Shown one piece after another: positions 28,286 through 30,410 of a DNA stretch of 30,410 bases; position 1 is the stretch's first letter; every line of letters starts with the position of its first letter. Location of the stretch: the NCBI GenBank assembly GCA_015680685.1, contig MNCI01004834.1, positions 523,447-553,856 of the forward strand, written 5' to 3'. Origin of the DNA: Gnetum montanum. Lineage: Eukaryota > Streptophyta > Gnetopsida > Gnetales > Gnetaceae. The notes under the pieces are model-generated. The model was not told the origin of the DNA. It made no database searches and was given only the letters and a program-made list of their open reading frames with translations. Both the position numbers and the translations under genes were made by a program.

Positions 28286-28413
28286 CGGTGCTAGTTATCT
28301 AGATTAGTTCTATTATACAAGGTCATTGTACAGGACTTAATGATATATCTTTTATGAAACAAAAATAATAATTATTAAAAGTCACATATAAATTCACACA
28401 CAATTTTTCAACC
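28286..28413 (+). other. Leader between primer site and gag
   Basis: 128 bases, AT-rich, no open frame of note. The first ATG after an A-rich stretch is the proposed gag start. Confidence 0.5.
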
Positions 28414-30228
28414 ATGCCTCTCCTACAAGACTATAATAATGCCACACCTAGTGAGGAAGTTCATTGGAGAACCAATGAACTATATGACAATGAAGATTGG
28501 AGTATGCAACCCGAGGTGGGGGTTTCTTATAAACATAAACAAAAGCAACGTCATCCCAATGCATGAAAGCATAACTTACCCGATGATGATGAACCCCTAC
28601 TAGCCACTACAACCTGAATGCAAATACAAGAGGTTATTCGAATCTCCCGTAGGCATCGTAAAGAGAGCTGTCTACCTAGGCTCGATTTAAGAAACTTCCC
28701 TAATTTTTGAAGAGTCTATGACTTAGATCCACATCAACATTTACAAGCCTTCTACAATGCTTGTATGTGGAACAACATTGATAATGGTTGGAAAAAAGTT
28801 AAGCTCTTTCCCATGACACTCATTGGCCAAGCAAAAGTATGGTATAGATCGTTAAAACCAAATTCAATACGACGTTGGCCAACAATGGTAGAACTCTTTA
28901 ACACAAAATATCATACCTACGCAAGAGTGTCAGCCTTGAGGAAACAAATCCAAGAGTGGAAAAAAGCAAAACATGAACCCTTAGACATGGCCTTAGAAAG
29001 ATATTATGCATTGTTAAACAACTGTCAAGGCCATGGGTTCTCTGAGGAAAGGCTAACGTACCATATCATTGATGGGCTTCGTGATGCAACAAGAGAAACC
29101 CTAGGGATGTATGCCCAAGTTCAACTATATGATCTACGAACCCATCAAGTCCAAGATCTTATTAAGTGGGTAGTAAAAGAAGAAGGAGAAATGGCTAGAT
29201 CGGAGAGTATTGAAAAACATCAATAGGACCAAAATCTCAACTTAAAAAAGGTCCATAATCATAAAAAGGAGAAATCAACCAATCTCAAGGAGAAAGAACC
29301 ATCTTTGCCAGTACAACAATCATTAGAAGAAGTTGAGGCAAAGATCAATAAGATGTTGGAATGGATGTATTAAAAGTGTGGAGAATATATTGATATTATT
29401 GGAGATAGAGTTTTGACAACTTGAGAAGTAGGACAAAGTATCAGTAGAAAATTAGAAAAAAGGAATAAGGAAAATAAGAGCTCAACTGCCAATCATACAT
29501 ATGAATGCAACATTTTCCTGTACGATCACCCCAAGGGGTAATGCCCAATCTTGTTACATTTATATGAGCATTTGTGAAACACGTTACATCCAGAGTTCGT
29601 ACAGAGATACTGTGTTCAATCACAGTGGCAACAATCCCAGTCATGGGGGAAGCCACCCCTAAACTGGAGACACCCTTCGTACCAGCCGAACCTAAATACT
29701 TATCTAGTCCAATACCCTATTTCTCCAATTGGGCCAACATACTTTATCTCGCCACATTATCATTCTCATCAATACTATCAGCCCATACCTTCAACGCAAC
29801 CACCACCTTGTGCATCCTACACTTCTCCTTAGTTTCAACATTCTCATCCTTTTCCTCCTTCTGCATCGCCACCAACTATTCCTAAAGTGTTTGCACCACA
29901 GCAACAACCTCGGAATGTTACTTGTGCTACTACTGTTAACAATAATGGTGAGAGGCCTCCTCAACATCGAAGGCATCCCTTCTTTAAGCATGACCATAAG
30001 AAGGGCAACACAATTCCAAGGCCACTACATCGTCCAACTCAGCACAAGCCCAACACTGTGGTGCACCCTTATCTTCGAACCCAACGCCTCATGTCACTTC
30101 ATCAAGGCCACCAATTAACACTAAAACAACCATACGACCTAATGAACATAGCCATGGAAGGCAACACCCTGATCCTTGCATACCATCTGATGGTCTCAAT
30201 CATCATAGTGGGTCAACTTGTTATCTGA
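28414..30228 (+). pseudogene. Gag of the Athila-like element
   Basis: From ATG 28414 (MPLLQDYNNATPSEEVHWR) one frame runs 1.8 kb with stops at 28564, 28615, 28708, 29224, 29371, 29422, 29539, 29575 and 29830; no clear frameshift is seen before about 30.0 kb. Several are TGA where Arg (CGA) is likely. The capsid domain is intact from 28765 to 29223: DLDPHQHLQAFYN just upstream, LFPMTLIGQAKVWYRSL, WPTMVELFNTKYH, LRKQIQEWKKAKHEPLDMAL, YHIIDGLRDATRE. A Lys/Glu-rich linker (29230-29340) follows, then a long tail rich in Pro, Gln, Tyr and His (29580-30000). No CCHC knuckle is visible. Confidence 0.85.
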
Positions 30229-30400
30229 AAACTACATCTTATAAAGTGCCCCACTATGCTTATTATAATCAAGTGTGTGAACCCCAATGGGGTAGGTATG
30301 ACCAAGTTCCAATATTTTCAACATGCAAGGATCCTCTTCTTTCAACTATTAATCCTCACCATGATCAATCATTTAATTATGGGGGATATCCCCCATTCTA
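30000..30400 (+). pseudogene. Continuation of the Gag tail in another frame
   Basis: From about 30078 the composition typical of the tail continues in the frame starting at positions divisible by 3: NPTPHVTSSRPPINTKTT, then YKVPHYAYYNQVCEPQWGRY and NYGGYPPF with TAG near 30400. This implies a single frameshift at roughly 30000-30080. The function of this tail is unknown. Confidence 0.5.
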
Positions 30401-30410
30401 GTAACAAGCA

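Larger units (their letters stand above)
27379..30410 (+). mobile_element. Athila-like Ty3/gypsy element, 5' part only
   Basis: A 5' LTR, primer-binding site, leader and gag are present, and the element runs off the right edge. It is nested in chromovirus RT and is visibly younger: far more CpG than elsewhere, readable motifs, and a gag frame without a clear shift until about 30.0 kb. The tRNA-Asp site and gag style point to Athila, but with no pol in view a related non-chromovirus lineage is possible. Confidence 0.75.

Noticed and set aside
29441-29997. Minus-strand frames opposite the Athila gag tail
   Set aside because: Antisense shadows of the Pro/Gln-rich gag frame.

Overview
The window looks like intergenic repeat DNA from a land plant with a very large genome. 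It is AT-rich and poor in CpG, and almost everything recognisable is a decayed Ty3/gypsy LTR retrotransposon of a plant-specific lineage. A gymnosperm would fit, but the sequence does not prove it. I see no intact host gene, rRNA, tRNA or CRISPR array.

Layout. (1) About 1-20707, minus strand: an old Tat/Ogre-type element. Its 5' LTR-like end lies at about 19.8-20.7 kb, followed by gag (19.7-16.8 kb) and protease (16.8-16.2 kb), then an intron-like spacer. RT, RNase H, a second archaeal-type RNase H and integrase follow (5.06-1.58 kb), then a 3' LTR-like region running off the left edge. (2) The spacer between protease and RT is split by about 9.7 kb of foreign, plus-strand material (about 5.97-15.66 kb). 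This holds a roughly 190-bp tandem array in which each unit carries an inverted-repeat core (6.06-8.24 kb), a decayed gene with about eight exons and recognisable splice sites (8.87-14.21 kb), and an LTR-like unit with a PBS-like site (14.50-15.65 kb). (3) 20708-27378, plus strand: a Tekay/Del-like chromovirus arranged as pol fragment, one 2.7-kb LTR, then gag-PR-start of RT. (4) 27379 to the right edge, plus strand: a younger Athila-like element inserted in the chromovirus RT. It has a complete 5' LTR, a tRNA-Asp primer-binding site, and a gag frame broken by stop codons with no clear frameshift until about 30.0 kb.

Inferred order of events: the chromovirus is oldest, the Tat element landed in its RT (junction near 20.7 kb), the 9.7-kb block landed in the Tat intron, and the Athila-like element came last. 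Most premature stops are TAG, TAA or TGA where CAG, CAA, TGG or CGA is expected, the signature of methylcytosine deamination in silenced DNA.

The least explained part is the 6.0-15.7 kb block: a nucleosome-length hairpin satellite sitting directly upstream of an intron-bearing pseudogene with a possible FCP1/NIF-like (HAD phosphatase) N-terminal domain, closed by an LTR. Related inverted-repeat cores also occur in the Tat LTR-like ends. All domain calls come from reading translations by eye; no database search was possible.
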